Below the pieces are notes generated by a model, which was given only the letters and a program-made list of their open reading frames with translations, was not told where the DNA came from and did no database searches. A stretch of DNA of 64,000 nt from Desulfobotulus alkaliphilus (GTDB lineage Bacteria > Desulfobacterota > Desulfobacteria > Desulfobacterales > ASO4-4), in contig NZ_VLLC01000004.1 of the NCBI RefSeq assembly GCF_007830435.1, positions 1 through 64,000 of the forward strand. The letters are read 5' to 3'. This document shows positions 1 through 9,198 of the stretch, piece after piece. Position numbers and translations under genes: made by a program. Within the stretch, counting starts at the first letter, position 1; each line of letters opens with the position of its first letter.

Positions 1-1
1 A

Positions 2-256
2 GGTTTGATTCGCCTGTGTCGTGAACCTATTTTGGGGCTGGTTATAAAAACCATATGGTCTGATAAAAACATCTGGACACGATACAGAACTGAAGATTTT
101 CTGGTCCGCCTTCAGGCGGAGGGGGCTGCTGGTTCTGTACAGCAGAACACGGCAAGCCTGGATCCCGATGGGTGACTGGTGCGGATCATTATTCCGCCAT
201 CCCAATAAAATTGAAATTTCAGATGCGAATTCAGACAGACCATCTGCACCATTCTG
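2..256 (+). CDS. C-terminal fragment of an unidentified protein (partial)
   Basis: An open frame enters from the left edge and runs 84 codons to a TGA at 254-256. Part of the translation reads like a folded domain end (TEDFLVRLQAEGLLVLYS, then a Trp- and Pro-rich tail), loosely like the last helix and strand of a methyltransferase, but I do not recognise the family. No start is visible, so the gene would begin outside the window. The alternative is a chance open frame. From 257 to 381 I see no gene or strong hairpin. Confidence 0.35.
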
Positions 257-381
257 AGTTAACCATAATCAAGCAAAAAAAGAGGTGACGCTTGAACAGG
301 AGAGGTGTTTTTTTACTTGACAGTTCCTTTAAATGGGTGACCCCTTTTTGTGGTGCTGTTGTGCCATTTTTTGATATTCTC

Positions 382-1788
382 CTACCCCTCCAGACACCCC
401 TTGGTCAGGCTCGCATCAAAACTCACAGGATATTTCCCGTCAAAACAGGCCATACAAAAACCATCCCCCTTCTTCTCAATGCCCGTGGCCTTTACCAGCC
501 CCTCAATGGAAAGATAGTGCAGGGAATCCAGACCCAGATAATCCCTTAATTCTTCAACACTTTTACTGGCTGCGATCAATTCTCCCTTGCTGGAAAAGTC
601 GATGCCATAGACGCAGGGAAAACGGTGGGGCGGGCAGCTGATGCGCATGTGAACCTTCCTCACCCCCAGCTCCCGCAAGGCCTTTACGCGGGTTTTGGCC
701 GTGGTGCCCCGGATGATGGAATCTTCAATAATAATGATGTCCTTTCCCCTTAGCACTTCTTTGACGGGATTAAGCTTCACCCGCACCCCGAAATCCCGCA
801 TTTCCTGGGTGGGCTGGATAAAGGTGCGGCCCACGTAGTGGTTGCGGATCATGCCCATTTCAAAGGGAATGCCCGAGGCTTCGGCGTAGCCGATGGCCGC
901 ATACATGCCGGAATCGGGAAAGGGCATGACAAGATCGGCCTTGACCGGTGCCTCAAGGGCCAAAGCCCTGCCGTGGGCCTTGCGGGTTTCATAGACATTC
1001 TTTTCAAAGATGGTGGAGTCCGGCCGGGCAAAATAAATGTATTCGAAAATGCAGAAATGCCTTTTGGGTGCGGGATGGGGGTTAAAGGAGCGGATACCGT
1101 CCTCATGGATGATGACAATCTCGCCGGGGTTAAGCTCCCGGATGAACTCCGCCTGCACAAGATCCAGCGCACAGGTTTCCGAGGCCAGCACATAGCGGCC
1201 GTTGAGTTTTCCGAGACATAAGGGCCTGAAGCCGTTGGGGTCTTTCATGCCGATGAGCTCCCCGTGGCTGGTGGCGGCCACAAAGGCGTAGGCTCCTTCC
1301 AGCCCCAAGGCCGTGCGGCACAGGGCCTCTTCCAGGGTGGCATTTTTCAGGTTCTTGATGAAAAGATGGATGGCGATTTCTGAATCCATGGTGGTCTGGA
1401 AGATGGAGCCCTCATCCTCCAGTTCCCGTTTGAGAATATGGGCATTGACGAGGTTGCCGTTGTGGGCAAGGGCATAGTGTCTGCCCTTGTGCTGGACCAC
1501 AAAGGGCTGGGCATTGAGGATGTTGGAGCCACCGGTGGTGGAATAGCGTACATGGCCGATGCCTGTGCCACCGCCGAGTTTCACCATATCCTGCTTTTGA
1601 AAGATGTCCGGAACCAGCCCCATGCCCTTGTGGCAGAGGATGGTTTTATCCCGGCTGACGGCAATGCCGCCGCTTTCCTGGCCCCTGTGCTGCAGGGCGT
1701 AGAGTCCGAAATAACAGAGCTGGGCGGCATCCGGATGCTGATGAACACCGAAGATTCCGCAGGCTTCTCTGGGGCGCTGGCTGGTCAT
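382..1788 (-). CDS. purF: Amidophosphoribosyltransferase (PurF)
   Basis: First committed step of purine synthesis: glutamine plus PRPP gives 5-phosphoribosylamine. The 468-residue protein has the Ntn glutaminase domain with the nucleophile at Cys10 (REACGIFGV), preceded by nine residues that would be removed as a propeptide. The PRPP-binding loop is IIIIEDSIIRGTT near residue 350. Cysteines in KRHFCIFEY, CPPHRFPC and FCMACFDG match the Fe-S ligands of the Bacillus subtilis-type enzyme, so an oxygen-sensitive [4Fe-4S] form is expected. AAGGA lies 8 nt before the ATG. It is the last gene of a carA-carB-purF run, separated from carB by 116 nt of low-complexity, C-rich sequence. Confidence 0.96.
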   Translation of the reverse strand: MTSQRPREACGIFGVHQHPDAAQLCYFGLYALQHRGQESGGIAVSRDKTILCHKGMGLVPDIFQKQDMVKLGGGTGIGHVRYSTTGGSNILNAQPFVVQHKGRHYALAHNGNLVNAHILKRELEDEGSIFQTTMDSEIAIHLFIKNLKNATLEEALCRTALGLEGAYAFVAATSHGELIGMKDPNGFRPLCLGKLNGRYVLASETCALDLVQAEFIRELNPGEIVIIHEDGIRSFNPHPAPKRHFCIFEYIYFARPDSTIFEKNVYETRKAHGRALALEAPVKADLVMPFPDSGMYAAIGYAEASGIPFEMGMIRNHYVGRTFIQPTQEMRDFGVRVKLNPVKEVLRGKDIIIIEDSIIRGTTAKTRVKALRELGVRKVHMRISCPPHRFPCVYGIDFSSKGELIAASKSVEELRDYLGLDSLHYLSIEGLVKATGIEKKGDGFCMACFDGKYPVSFDASLTKGCLEG

Positions 1789-1904
1789 GTTTTTTTTCCT
1801 TAGTGGTATCGTGCCTTATTTTTGTTTGAATTTTTCTGAAATGATACCCTCACCCCGGCCCTCTGGCTTCGAGAGCCTCAGCCACCCCCAGAGGGAGAGG
1901 GGCA

Positions 1905-4900
1905 TCAGGAATGGTATTCCTGCAGACAGCGAACATCCGGCGCACCCTGCTGCAGAACGGATACGGCGTGGCGGATGGACCTTGCCCCTGCCATGGTGGT
2001 GGTATAGGGTACACGGTACTGCAGGGCTGCCCTCCGGATGCGGTAGCCATCCTCCTGAATACGGGTGTCGTTGCTGGCCGTGTTCACAATGAGCTGGATT
2101 TCTCCGTTTTTGATGGCATCCACCACATGGGGTCTGCCGATGGAAACCTTTTTGATCATGCGGTTTTCAACGCCATTTTCCTTAAACCAGGTGGATGTGC
2201 CTCTGGTTGCGGCAATGGAAAAGCCTAAGGCTTCAAATTCTTTGGCAATACGCAGGGCGGCTGCCTTGTCCGTATCCTTCACACTGATGAAAACACAGCC
2301 GGACAGGGGGATTTTCTGGCCCACACCATGCATGGCCTTGGCAAAGGCCATGCCCAGATCCATATCCATGCCCATGACTTCGCCGGTGGATTTCATTTCA
2401 GGGCCCAGCAGGGTGTCCGATTCCGGGAAACGGTCAAAGGGCAGGGCCACTTCCTTTACGGAATAGTGGCGGGGCACCACCTCTTCTGCCAGCCCCATAC
2501 CGGATAGCTTTTCCCCCATCATCACCCGTGTGGCCAGTTTTGCCAGAGGCACCCCCGTGGCCTTGCTCACAAAGGGAATGGTGCGGGACGCTCTGGGGTT
2601 TACCTCCAGCACGAAGAGCTCTTCGCCCTGTATGGCGTACTGCACATTCATAAGCCCCACCACCTTCAGCTCCTTTGCCATGGCTTTGGTGGCGGCACTC
2701 ACCTCTTCCAGCATTTTTTCTCCGATGCTGTAGGGCGGCAGCACACAGGCGGAATCTCCGGAGTGAACACCCGCTTCCTCGATATGCTCCATGATGCCAC
2801 CGATGATGGTGGTTTCTCCGTCGCTGATGGCATCAACATCCAGCTCCACGGCATCGGAAACAAATTTGTCTATCAGCACAGGATGGCCCGGCGAGGCCTC
2901 CATGGCAAGGCGGGTAAAGGAAAACAGGGAATCATCGTCATATACGATCTTCATGGCTCTGCCCCCCAGCACATAGGAAGGCCGTACCACCACGGGATAC
3001 CCGATTTTGTGTGCCACTTTCAGGGCTCCTTCCACGGAGCTGGCCGTGCCGTTGGCGGGCTGCCGCAGGCCCAGCTTGTGCAGCATGGCCTGAAAAAGTT
3101 CCCTGTCTTCGGCCATGTCTATGCTTTCGGGCTGGGTTCCCAGAATGGGAACACCTTCGGCATGAAGGGCTTCGGAGAGGTTGAGGGGGGTCTGTCCGCC
3201 AAACTGTACGATGACTCCGTCGGGCTTTTCCTTCTCAATAATATGCAGCACATCTTCTCTGGTCAGAGGTTCAAAGTAGAGTTTATCCGAGGTATCATAA
3301 TCCGTGGAAACGGTTTCCGGGTTGGAGTTAACCATAATGGATTCAACACCCATCTCCCGCAGGGCAAAGGCCGCGTGGACACAGCAGTAGTCAAATTCAA
3401 TGCCCTGACCGATGCGGTTGGGTCCGCCGCCCAGAATCATCACCTTTTTTTTATCCGATACCCTGGCCTCGCATTCTTCTTCCCAGGTGGAATAGTAATA
3501 GGGTGTGGCTGCCCGGAACTCCGCAGCACAGGTATCCACCAGCTTGAATACCGGAGCAAGGCCGAGTTCCCTGCGTTTTTCCCATATCTTTTTTTCCGTA
3601 CTTCCCGTAAGCCATGCGATCTGTACATCGGAAAAACCCATCTGCCTGGCCTGCAGAAGAAGGTCTTTGTCCATTTTTTCTCCGGCCCTTCGGATGGTAT
3701 CCTCAAAGGAAACAAGCACACGGATCTGGTGGAGAAACCATGGGTCGATGGCGGTCAGCTCATGGATGGCCTCCACGCTCATTTTCTGGCGGAAAGCCTC
3801 CCTGATATAGAAAAGACGGCGGGAGTTGGGAGTGGAAAGCTTGTGGTAGATTTCCGCCTGACTGGGCTTTTTCCCTTCCAGATCTTCCATGTCCCTTCCG
3901 TCGGCACCAAGGCCGAAGCGGCCCGTTTCAAGGCTGCGCAGGGCCTTTTGCAGGGCTTCTTTGAAGGTGCGGCCTATGGCCATGGTTTCCCCAACGCTTT
4001 TCATGGCCGTTGTGAGCACATCCGGGCTTTCCGGGAATTTTTCAAAGGTCCAGCGGGGAATCTTCACCACACAGTAATCAAGGCTTGGCTCAAAGGCGGC
4101 CAGTGTTTCACCGGTGATGTCGTTTTTCAGCTCATCCAGGGTGAAACCCACGGCCAGCTTGGCGGCGATTTTGGCAATGGGATAGCCCGTGGCCTTGGAA
4201 GCCAGGGCCGAGCTGCGGGAAACCCTTGGGTTCATCTCCACGATGATCATGTCCCCGTTTTCCGGATTCACGGCAAACTGGACGTTGGAGCCGCCCGTAT
4301 CCACGCCGATTTCCCGGATGATGGCAATGGCTGCATCCCGCATCACCTGATATTCCCGGTCGGAAAGGGTCTGGGCCGGGGCAACGGTGATGGAATCTCC
4401 CGTATGAATTCCCATGGGATCAATATTTTCTATGGAACAGATGATGACCACATTGTCGGCCCTGTCCCGCACCACTTCCAGCTCGTATTCCTTCCATCCG
4501 AGAACGGATTCCTCCAGCATGACCTGGGTGATGTGGCTGGCATCCAGCCCTGCCCTTGCCATGCGCTCCAGTTCTTCCATGTGGTAGGCCACACCGCCGC
4601 CCGTACCACCAAGGGTGAAGCTGGGACGCACGATGATGGGAAAACCGATTTCTTCTCCGATGCTCCGGACCTCATCCATGTTGTGGGCAAAACCGCTCTT
4701 TGGAATGCGCAGGCCAATTTTGTTCATGGCATCCCGGAAGCGTTCCCTGTCTTCGGCCTTTTCAATGGCATCAAGGGATGCGCCAATCATTTCTACATTA
4801 TATTTTTCCAGAACGCCCATGCGGGCAAGGCTTACGGCGGTATTGAGTCCGGTCTGGCCACCGAGGGTGGGGAGGATGGCATCCGGCCTTTCCTTTTCAA

Positions 4901-5132
4901 TGATGCGGGCCACGGATTCCGGCGTGACGGGTTCAATGTAGGTGCGGTCTGCGGTTTCCGGGTCCGTCATGATGGTGGCGGGGTTGGAATTGACCAGCAC
5001 CACTTCATAACCCTCTTCCCGCAGGGCCTTGCAGGCCTGGGTTCCGGAGTAGTCAAATTCGCAGGCCTGACTGATGATGATGGGGCCTGCGCCGATAATC
5101 ATGATTTTATGGATATCCGTCCGTCTGGGCAT
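1905..5132 (-). CDS. carB: Carbamoyl-phosphate synthase large subunit (copy 1, with carA)
   Basis: Makes carbamoyl phosphate from bicarbonate, ammonia (channelled from CarA) and two ATP, for pyrimidine and arginine synthesis. About 1075 residues, with two ATP-grasp halves ([15 protein letters not shown] in the first, [14 protein letters not shown] in the second), an oligomerisation segment between them and a C-terminal MGS-type allosteric domain. I start at the ATG giving MPRRTDIHK, the family's usual N-terminus; an upstream in-frame TTG at 5156 is possible. The first nucleotide-binding loop reads [13 protein letters not shown], where the family normally has IIIGQ; this Gly-to-Ser change is the only oddity. 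It lies 30 nt after carA, and a palindromic repeat occupies the junction. A second full-length carB lies at 29703-32903. Confidence 0.96.
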   Translation of the reverse strand: MPRRTDIHKIMIIGAGPIIISQACEFDYSGTQACKALREEGYEVVLVNSNPATIMTDPETADRTYIEPVTPESVARIIEKERPDAILPTLGGQTGLNTAVSLARMGVLEKYNVEMIGASLDAIEKAEDRERFRDAMNKIGLRIPKSGFAHNMDEVRSIGEEIGFPIIVRPSFTLGGTGGGVAYHMEELERMARAGLDASHITQVMLEESVLGWKEYELEVVRDRADNVVIICSIENIDPMGIHTGDSITVAPAQTLSDREYQVMRDAAIAIIREIGVDTGGSNVQFAVNPENGDMIIVEMNPRVSRSSALASKATGYPIAKIAAKLAVGFTLDELKNDITGETLAAFEPSLDYCVVKIPRWTFEKFPESPDVLTTAMKSVGETMAIGRTFKEALQKALRSLETGRFGLGADGRDMEDLEGKKPSQAEIYHKLSTPNSRRLFYIREAFRQKMSVEAIHELTAIDPWFLHQIRVLVSFEDTIRRAGEKMDKDLLLQARQMGFSDVQIAWLTGSTEKKIWEKRRELGLAPVFKLVDTCAAEFRAATPYYYSTWEEECEARVSDKKKVMILGGGPNRIGQGIEFDYCCVHAAFALREMGVESIMVNSNPETVSTDYDTSDKLYFEPLTREDVLHIIEKEKPDGVIVQFGGQTPLNLSEALHAEGVPILGTQPESIDMAEDRELFQAMLHKLGLRQPANGTASSVEGALKVAHKIGYPVVVRPSYVLGGRAMKIVYDDDSLFSFTRLAMEASPGHPVLIDKFVSDAVELDVDAISDGETTIIGGIMEHIEEAGVHSGDSACVLPPYSIGEKMLEEVSAATKAMAKELKVVGLMNVQYAIQGEELFVLEVNPRASRTIPFVSKATGVPLAKLATRVMMGEKLSGMGLAEEVVPRHYSVKEVALPFDRFPESDTLLGPEMKSTGEVMGMDMDLGMAFAKAMHGVGQKIPLSGCVFISVKDTDKAAALRIAKEFEALGFSIAATRGTSTWFKENGVENRMIKKVSIGRPHVVDAIKNGEIQLIVNTASNDTRIQEDGYRIRRAALQYRVPYTTTMAGARSIRHAVSVLQQGAPDVRCLQEYHS

Positions 5133-5154
5133 GGAAGTGTCTTCTCCGCAAGAC

Positions 5155-5206
5155 AAAAGGGGTCAGACCCCTTTTGTGGGTATAAAAGGGGTCTGACCCC
5201 TTTTTT
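5155..5206. repeat. Twin GGGGTCAGACCCC palindromes at the carA-carB junction
   Basis: Two near-identical 21-23 bp palindromes (AAAAGGGGTCAGACCCCTTTT and AAAAGGGGTCTGACCCC followed by Ts) stand 8 bp apart. Each is its own inverted repeat, so either strand can form a GC-stem hairpin. The block overlaps the last ~14 codons of carA and supplies its stop codon. A degenerate relative (GGGATCAGACC, GGGGTCAGCCCCC) follows carB copy 2 at 32910-32965. This type of short palindrome occurs as an interspersed element in many bacterial genomes; whether it acts here as an attenuator or mRNA stabiliser is unknown. Confidence 0.8.
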
Positions 5207-6341
5207 CTTTGTTCTCCGCCACCATTTCAGAAAAATCATTAAAAAGATAATGGGCGTCATGGGGGCCGGGCGAGGCTTCCGGATGGTACTGCACCGTGAA
5301 TATGGGAAGGGTGTTGTGCCGGAAGCCTTCCAAAGTACCGTCATTGAGATTGACGTGGGTGACGGTGACAAGGGAAGGGTCCAGTGTGCTCAGGTCCACG
5401 GCAAAACCATGGTTCTGGCTGGTGATTTCCACACGCTTTGTGGCTTCGTTGCGCACGGCCTGATTGCCGCCCCTGTGCCCGAATTTAAGTTTGAAGGTTT
5501 TGCCCCCCATGGCAAGGCCCAGAAGCTGGTTGCCAAGGCAGATACCAAAGATGGGTTTAAAGCCGGTCAGCTCGGCAATGGTTTTTACGGCATAACTTAC
5601 GGGTTCGGGGTCTCCGGGGCCGTTGGAAAGGAAAATGCCATCGGGATTGAGGGCCTTGACGGTGGCGGCGGATGTGGTGGCGGGCAGAACCAGCACCTCA
5701 AAGCCTGCTTTTTCCAGAGACCGGAGAATATTGTATTTTATCCCGAAGTCAAAGGCTGCCACCGTATGATTTCTGTTCTTTTTCCATATTTTTTCATTGA
5801 GTTCTGATGAAAGTTCCAGAGGAATGCGTCGTCCGTCCCGCCAGAAGTAGGGTATTTCCGTGGAGACTTCCCTTGCCAGATCCCTTCCCGCCATGGATGG
5901 CAGGGCCTTTGCCCTTTCCACAAGGACAGTCGTATCCGCTTCCAGGGTTGAAATGATGGCGCGCATGGCCCCTTTTTCCCGCAGATGCCGGGTGAGGGCA
6001 CGGGTGTCTAAACCCTCAATGCCCATGACATCCTGGGATTTCAGGTAGGCGGCAAGGGAAGATGTGGCCCTGTGGTTGCTGTAAAAATCCTGATACTCCT
6101 TTACAATGAAGGCCGCCACCTGAATGCGGTCGGATTCCACGTCTTCCGGGTTTACCCCGTAGTTTCCAATCATAGGGCAGGTCATGGTGACCATCTGCCC
6201 CCTGTAGGATGGATCGGTGAGAACTTCCTGATAACCGGTCATGCTGGTGTTGAACACCACTTCGCCGCCTGCTTCTCCTGCCCCGGTAAAGCTTGTGCAG
6301 GGAAAAATGCGGCCGTCTTCCAGGGCCAGAATTGCTTTCAT
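5163..6341 (-). CDS. carA: Carbamoyl-phosphate synthase small subunit
   Basis: Glutamine amidotransferase subunit that supplies ammonia to CarB. The start is MKAILALEDGRIFPC, at an ATG preceded by AAGGGGGTTCA; the longer frame to 6395 adds an N-terminus foreign to the family. The N-terminal CPSase domain (NTSMTGYQEVLTDPSY) is followed by a class I amidotransferase domain with Cys in FGICLGNQL and the His/Glu pair in QYHPEASPGPHD. The family normally ends shortly after NDFSEM; here a tail KEKRGQTPFIPTKGV is encoded by the palindromic repeat at 5155-5206, so the natural stop has been lost to repeat insertion. First gene of carA-carB-purF. Confidence 0.96.
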   Translation of the reverse strand: MKAILALEDGRIFPCTSFTGAGEAGGEVVFNTSMTGYQEVLTDPSYRGQMVTMTCPMIGNYGVNPEDVESDRIQVAAFIVKEYQDFYSNHRATSSLAAYLKSQDVMGIEGLDTRALTRHLREKGAMRAIISTLEADTTVLVERAKALPSMAGRDLAREVSTEIPYFWRDGRRIPLELSSELNEKIWKKNRNHTVAAFDFGIKYNILRSLEKAGFEVLVLPATTSAATVKALNPDGIFLSNGPGDPEPVSYAVKTIAELTGFKPIFGICLGNQLLGLAMGGKTFKLKFGHRGGNQAVRNEATKRVEITSQNHGFAVDLSTLDPSLVTVTHVNLNDGTLEGFRHNTLPIFTVQYHPEASPGPHDAHYLFNDFSEMVAENKEKRGQTPFIPTKGV

Positions 6342-6858
6342 TGAACCCCCTTGCATGGAAAGGGCGCAGTGATTCCCGAAGGAAAAATACGCCATTTTTC
6401 ACAGAATAAAAATACGGGCAGAGTGATTGGTGTCATAATGAAAAACCTTATCTGCTTAGCACTGTTTTTTTGAGTTCTGGTGTGTTTATGAGCCTTTTTG
6501 CCCTCACCCCGGCACTCAGGCCAACAGGCTTCAGCACATTGGACAAATCCAGTTTTTGGCCTGTGTGTCGGGCAAGGCCCCGGCCTCTCTCCCTCTGGGC
6601 TGGGGTTTACCCACAATTTTTATCAAGCCTGTTGAGTTGCAAAAATATAGTTTTGAGGGTGTTCAAATGTTCTTTAAAGTCCTTAACGACAATACCCACG
6701 ATCGGCCTCAACACCATAAAGGAGTAGGTGCACCTCCGAATGAATTGTGCAGCCCCTGTTTTGTAGGGGCAGGCCCCTGTGCCTGCCCTTGGGTGAGGGT
6801 TCCATAAAGAACCTTTTTATCCAGAAATGAAAAAAATCTCACTTTCCACTCAAAAATT
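6342..6858. other. Intergenic region upstream of carA, with interspersed repeats
   Basis: No gene recognised in about 515 bp. It should hold the carA operon promoter (minus strand); ATGACA and TATTTT 16 bp apart at about 6419-6446 is a weak candidate. A C-rich stretch at 6498-6610 (CCTCACCCCGGCACTC ... CTCTCCCTCTGGGC) resembles the carB-purF spacer at 1848-1900. At 6767-6803, GTAGGGGCAGGCCCC ... GTGCCTGCCC forms a hairpin and belongs to the same short palindromic family as 59160-59188. It may end transcription of the glutamate synthase operon, which stops at 6859. Confidence 0.5.
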
Positions 6859-9189
6859 CTATCCTATGGGTACGGCCGGATGCAGATCCCAGACACCGCA
6901 GGGGCAGGCTCCGGCGCAGAATCCGCAGGCAATGCAGAGTTTTGCATCCACTTCATAGGAGAAGCTGTTTTTCCCAAGGTCTTTTCTGGAAATGGCTGCT
7001 CCGGGACATACCGCAACACAGATACCGCAGTCCCGGCAGTTGCCGCAGGAGGCACACTGGGAACCGCAGCCGCCCAGATCTTCCTTGGGAGGAATGCGGG
7101 GATCAAAATATTCCAGATGTACCCTTTCCAGCTTGAGTATTTCCCTTGTATCCATTTCCGGAAGCCTGCCTTCGGCCATGTCGCAGATGGCCTGTGCCGT
7201 TCTGCGTCCCGCACCGATGGCATCGGTGATCAGGCCCTGTCCCACCATGTCGCCGATGGCAAAGATTTTAGCATCCGTGGTCTGTCCGTATTCATTGACC
7301 CGGATACGGCCCTTTTCCACCACCACCGTTTCCGGCAGAAAATCCAGAACGGCCATGTCGCCTATGGCGGCAACGATGGTGTCCGCCGGAATCAGCTCAT
7401 CGTTTTCAAGGAGCACGCCATCTTTCGTGAGGGCTTTGGTGAAGCAGGGCCAGCGGAAGACGGCACCGGCCTTTTCGGCCTCCTCCCTTTCCACGCCAAA
7501 GGCGGCGGGTTTTTGGATGTCGATGAGGGTGATGTTCTCTGCGCCCAGACGCTTTGCTTCCGTTGCCACATCGCATCCCACATTGCCCGCGCCGATAATC
7601 ACCACATTTTTTCCGGGTTTTAGGGCATTGGCCTTGGCCTGTTCCAGAAAATCAAGGGAAGTGATCTGCCGCTCCCCGCCTTCCACGGCAAGGCGTCTGG
7701 GGCTGGATGCGCCGGTGGCGATAATGATGTGGTCATGGTCAGTTTTCAGTCGTTCCACATCCTTACGGGTAAGGGACTGCTTGAGGTGGATGTGGGGGAT
7801 GATTTCCGCAACCCTTTCCAGTTCCTTTGTCAGCACTTCCTGCGGAATACGGGATTCGGGGATCACAGAGCGCATTTTTCCGCCCAGCACCTCGCTCCGG
7901 TCCAGAATCACCACATCATGTCCCTGGGAACGGAGCTGCCATGCCACGGAAATACCCGCAGGTCCGCCACCCACAACGGCCACCTTCCTGCCCTTTATGG
8001 CAGGGAAGACAGGGGTGAGGGCAGCAAGGGAAGCCTTGCCCAGAGGTTTGATATCCACAGGGGCCATGAAGGCGCTGCTTCGGGTGCAGGCTCCCATGCA
8101 GGGGTTGGGGCAGAGGTAGCCGCAGACCGTTGCGGGGAAGGGCGTGTAGCTTAAGGCCATATCCACGGCTTCATCCATGCGGCCTTCCCGTATCAGCTGC
8201 CAGCGCTGCTGCACGGGAATGCCCGTGGGGCAGGTGCCTTCACAGGGGGCTTTGTATTTCCGGTTTTCCCATACGGGCACAAAGCGCCGCAGTTCTCCTC
8301 TGGTAATCAGGGGGATGGGGCTCATGTCCAGATCCGTCAGATCACCGATGAGTCCGCCCTTTCCCAGCTCTCCTTCCCACATGTTTTTACGGAAATCCGC
8401 CATGGAACGGCGCTCCGTCTCCCGTTTTTCCATGGGAGAACGGGCGGTGAGGCATTGCCAGTCTTCCCGTACACAGAGGATGTCGTAGAGTTCGGGCTTT
8501 TGAATTTTAAGAAGAAAGTCCGAAAGCCCCTTTTTCAGCCAGATCCAGTCTTCCTCTTCAATGGGAACCATGCGGGCATCGGCCTGACTGAACCCGTCCA
8601 TGGGCCCCCGGAAAAAGACCTGACCGCCCACCATGCCCACCATAGGGCGATGGCCCAGAACATTGGCAGGGTTCTGGGGCTGCCATCCGCAGATAACAGC
8701 TTTTCCGCCTGCCATGAATTCTCCGAAAAAATCACCGGCGGACCCCAGAACCCAGAGTTCGGGGGGTTCAAAGCGGGGGTTGCGCTTGGTCATGGTCATG
8801 CTGCGGGAGCCCACGGAACCGGCAACCCAGACCTTGCCCTGGGCCATGCCGTTGCAGGTACCGTTGCCTGCATTGCCATGGATGAGGATGGTAGCTCCGG
8901 CATTGAGCCAGCCCGTGTCTTCGGAGGCGGAACCCATGACTTCGATTTCTGTGTTGGGATAGCCGAAACTGCCAAGGCGCTGGCCCGGTGTTCCTTCAAT
9001 ACGGATCTTTACGGGTTCCCCTGCCTGCCAGAGCCTTCCGCCGATGCCATGCTGGCCTGCAGCCCGGATTTCCAGATGGCGGACGCCCCCATTGACGGCC
9101 TCCTGAATATGTTCTTCCAGAAGGCGGGATTCCAGACGGATGCCCTCACTGTCCCTGCCTTCTATGATAAGCGGCTTTGTGTTCTGCAT
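6859..9189 (-). CDS. Glutamate synthase GXGXG domain fused to GltD-like oxidoreductase and 2x[4Fe-4S] ferredoxin
   Basis: 776 residues in four parts. Residues ~1-230 are the GXGXG beta-helix of glutamate synthase (repeats such as GSASEDTGWLNAG, GNAGNGTCNGMAQG), which in ordinary GltB is the C-terminal domain. Residues ~300-370 carry the Cys-rich region of GltD (CEGTCPTGIPVQQ, CGYLCPNPCMGAC). Residues ~385-680 have two Rossmann sites, VAVVGGGPAGIS for FAD and VVIIGAGNVGCD for NAD(P). The C-terminus has two ferredoxin motifs (CGNCRDCGICVAVCP, CIACGFCAGACP). It probably feeds electrons from NAD(P)H or ferredoxin to the synthase encoded upstream. AGGAGG precedes the ATG, overlapping the stop of the previous gene; clearly co-transcribed. 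Confidence 0.9.
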   Translation of the reverse strand: MQNTKPLIIEGRDSEGIRLESRLLEEHIQEAVNGGVRHLEIRAAGQHGIGGRLWQAGEPVKIRIEGTPGQRLGSFGYPNTEIEVMGSASEDTGWLNAGATILIHGNAGNGTCNGMAQGKVWVAGSVGSRSMTMTKRNPRFEPPELWVLGSAGDFFGEFMAGGKAVICGWQPQNPANVLGHRPMVGMVGGQVFFRGPMDGFSQADARMVPIEEEDWIWLKKGLSDFLLKIQKPELYDILCVREDWQCLTARSPMEKRETERRSMADFRKNMWEGELGKGGLIGDLTDLDMSPIPLITRGELRRFVPVWENRKYKAPCEGTCPTGIPVQQRWQLIREGRMDEAVDMALSYTPFPATVCGYLCPNPCMGACTRSSAFMAPVDIKPLGKASLAALTPVFPAIKGRKVAVVGGGPAGISVAWQLRSQGHDVVILDRSEVLGGKMRSVIPESRIPQEVLTKELERVAEIIPHIHLKQSLTRKDVERLKTDHDHIIIATGASSPRRLAVEGGERQITSLDFLEQAKANALKPGKNVVIIGAGNVGCDVATEAKRLGAENITLIDIQKPAAFGVEREEAEKAGAVFRWPCFTKALTKDGVLLENDELIPADTIVAAIGDMAVLDFLPETVVVEKGRIRVNEYGQTTDAKIFAIGDMVGQGLITDAIGAGRRTAQAICDMAEGRLPEMDTREILKLERVHLEYFDPRIPPKEDLGGCGSQCASCGNCRDCGICVAVCPGAAISRKDLGKNSFSYEVDAKLCIACGFCAGACPCGVWDLHPAVPIG

Positions 9190-9198
9190 GCTTTCCTC

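Noticed and set aside
292-549. 85-codon plus-strand frame overlapping the purF 3' end
   Set aside because: More than half lies antisense to purF and the remainder has no protein character.
2763-5807. A 1014-codon open frame on the plus strand opposite carB and carA
   Set aside because: It is antisense to two certain genes; its translation is His- and Gly-rich low-information sequence expected from the complementary frame of this codon usage, and it spans the boundary of two unrelated genes.
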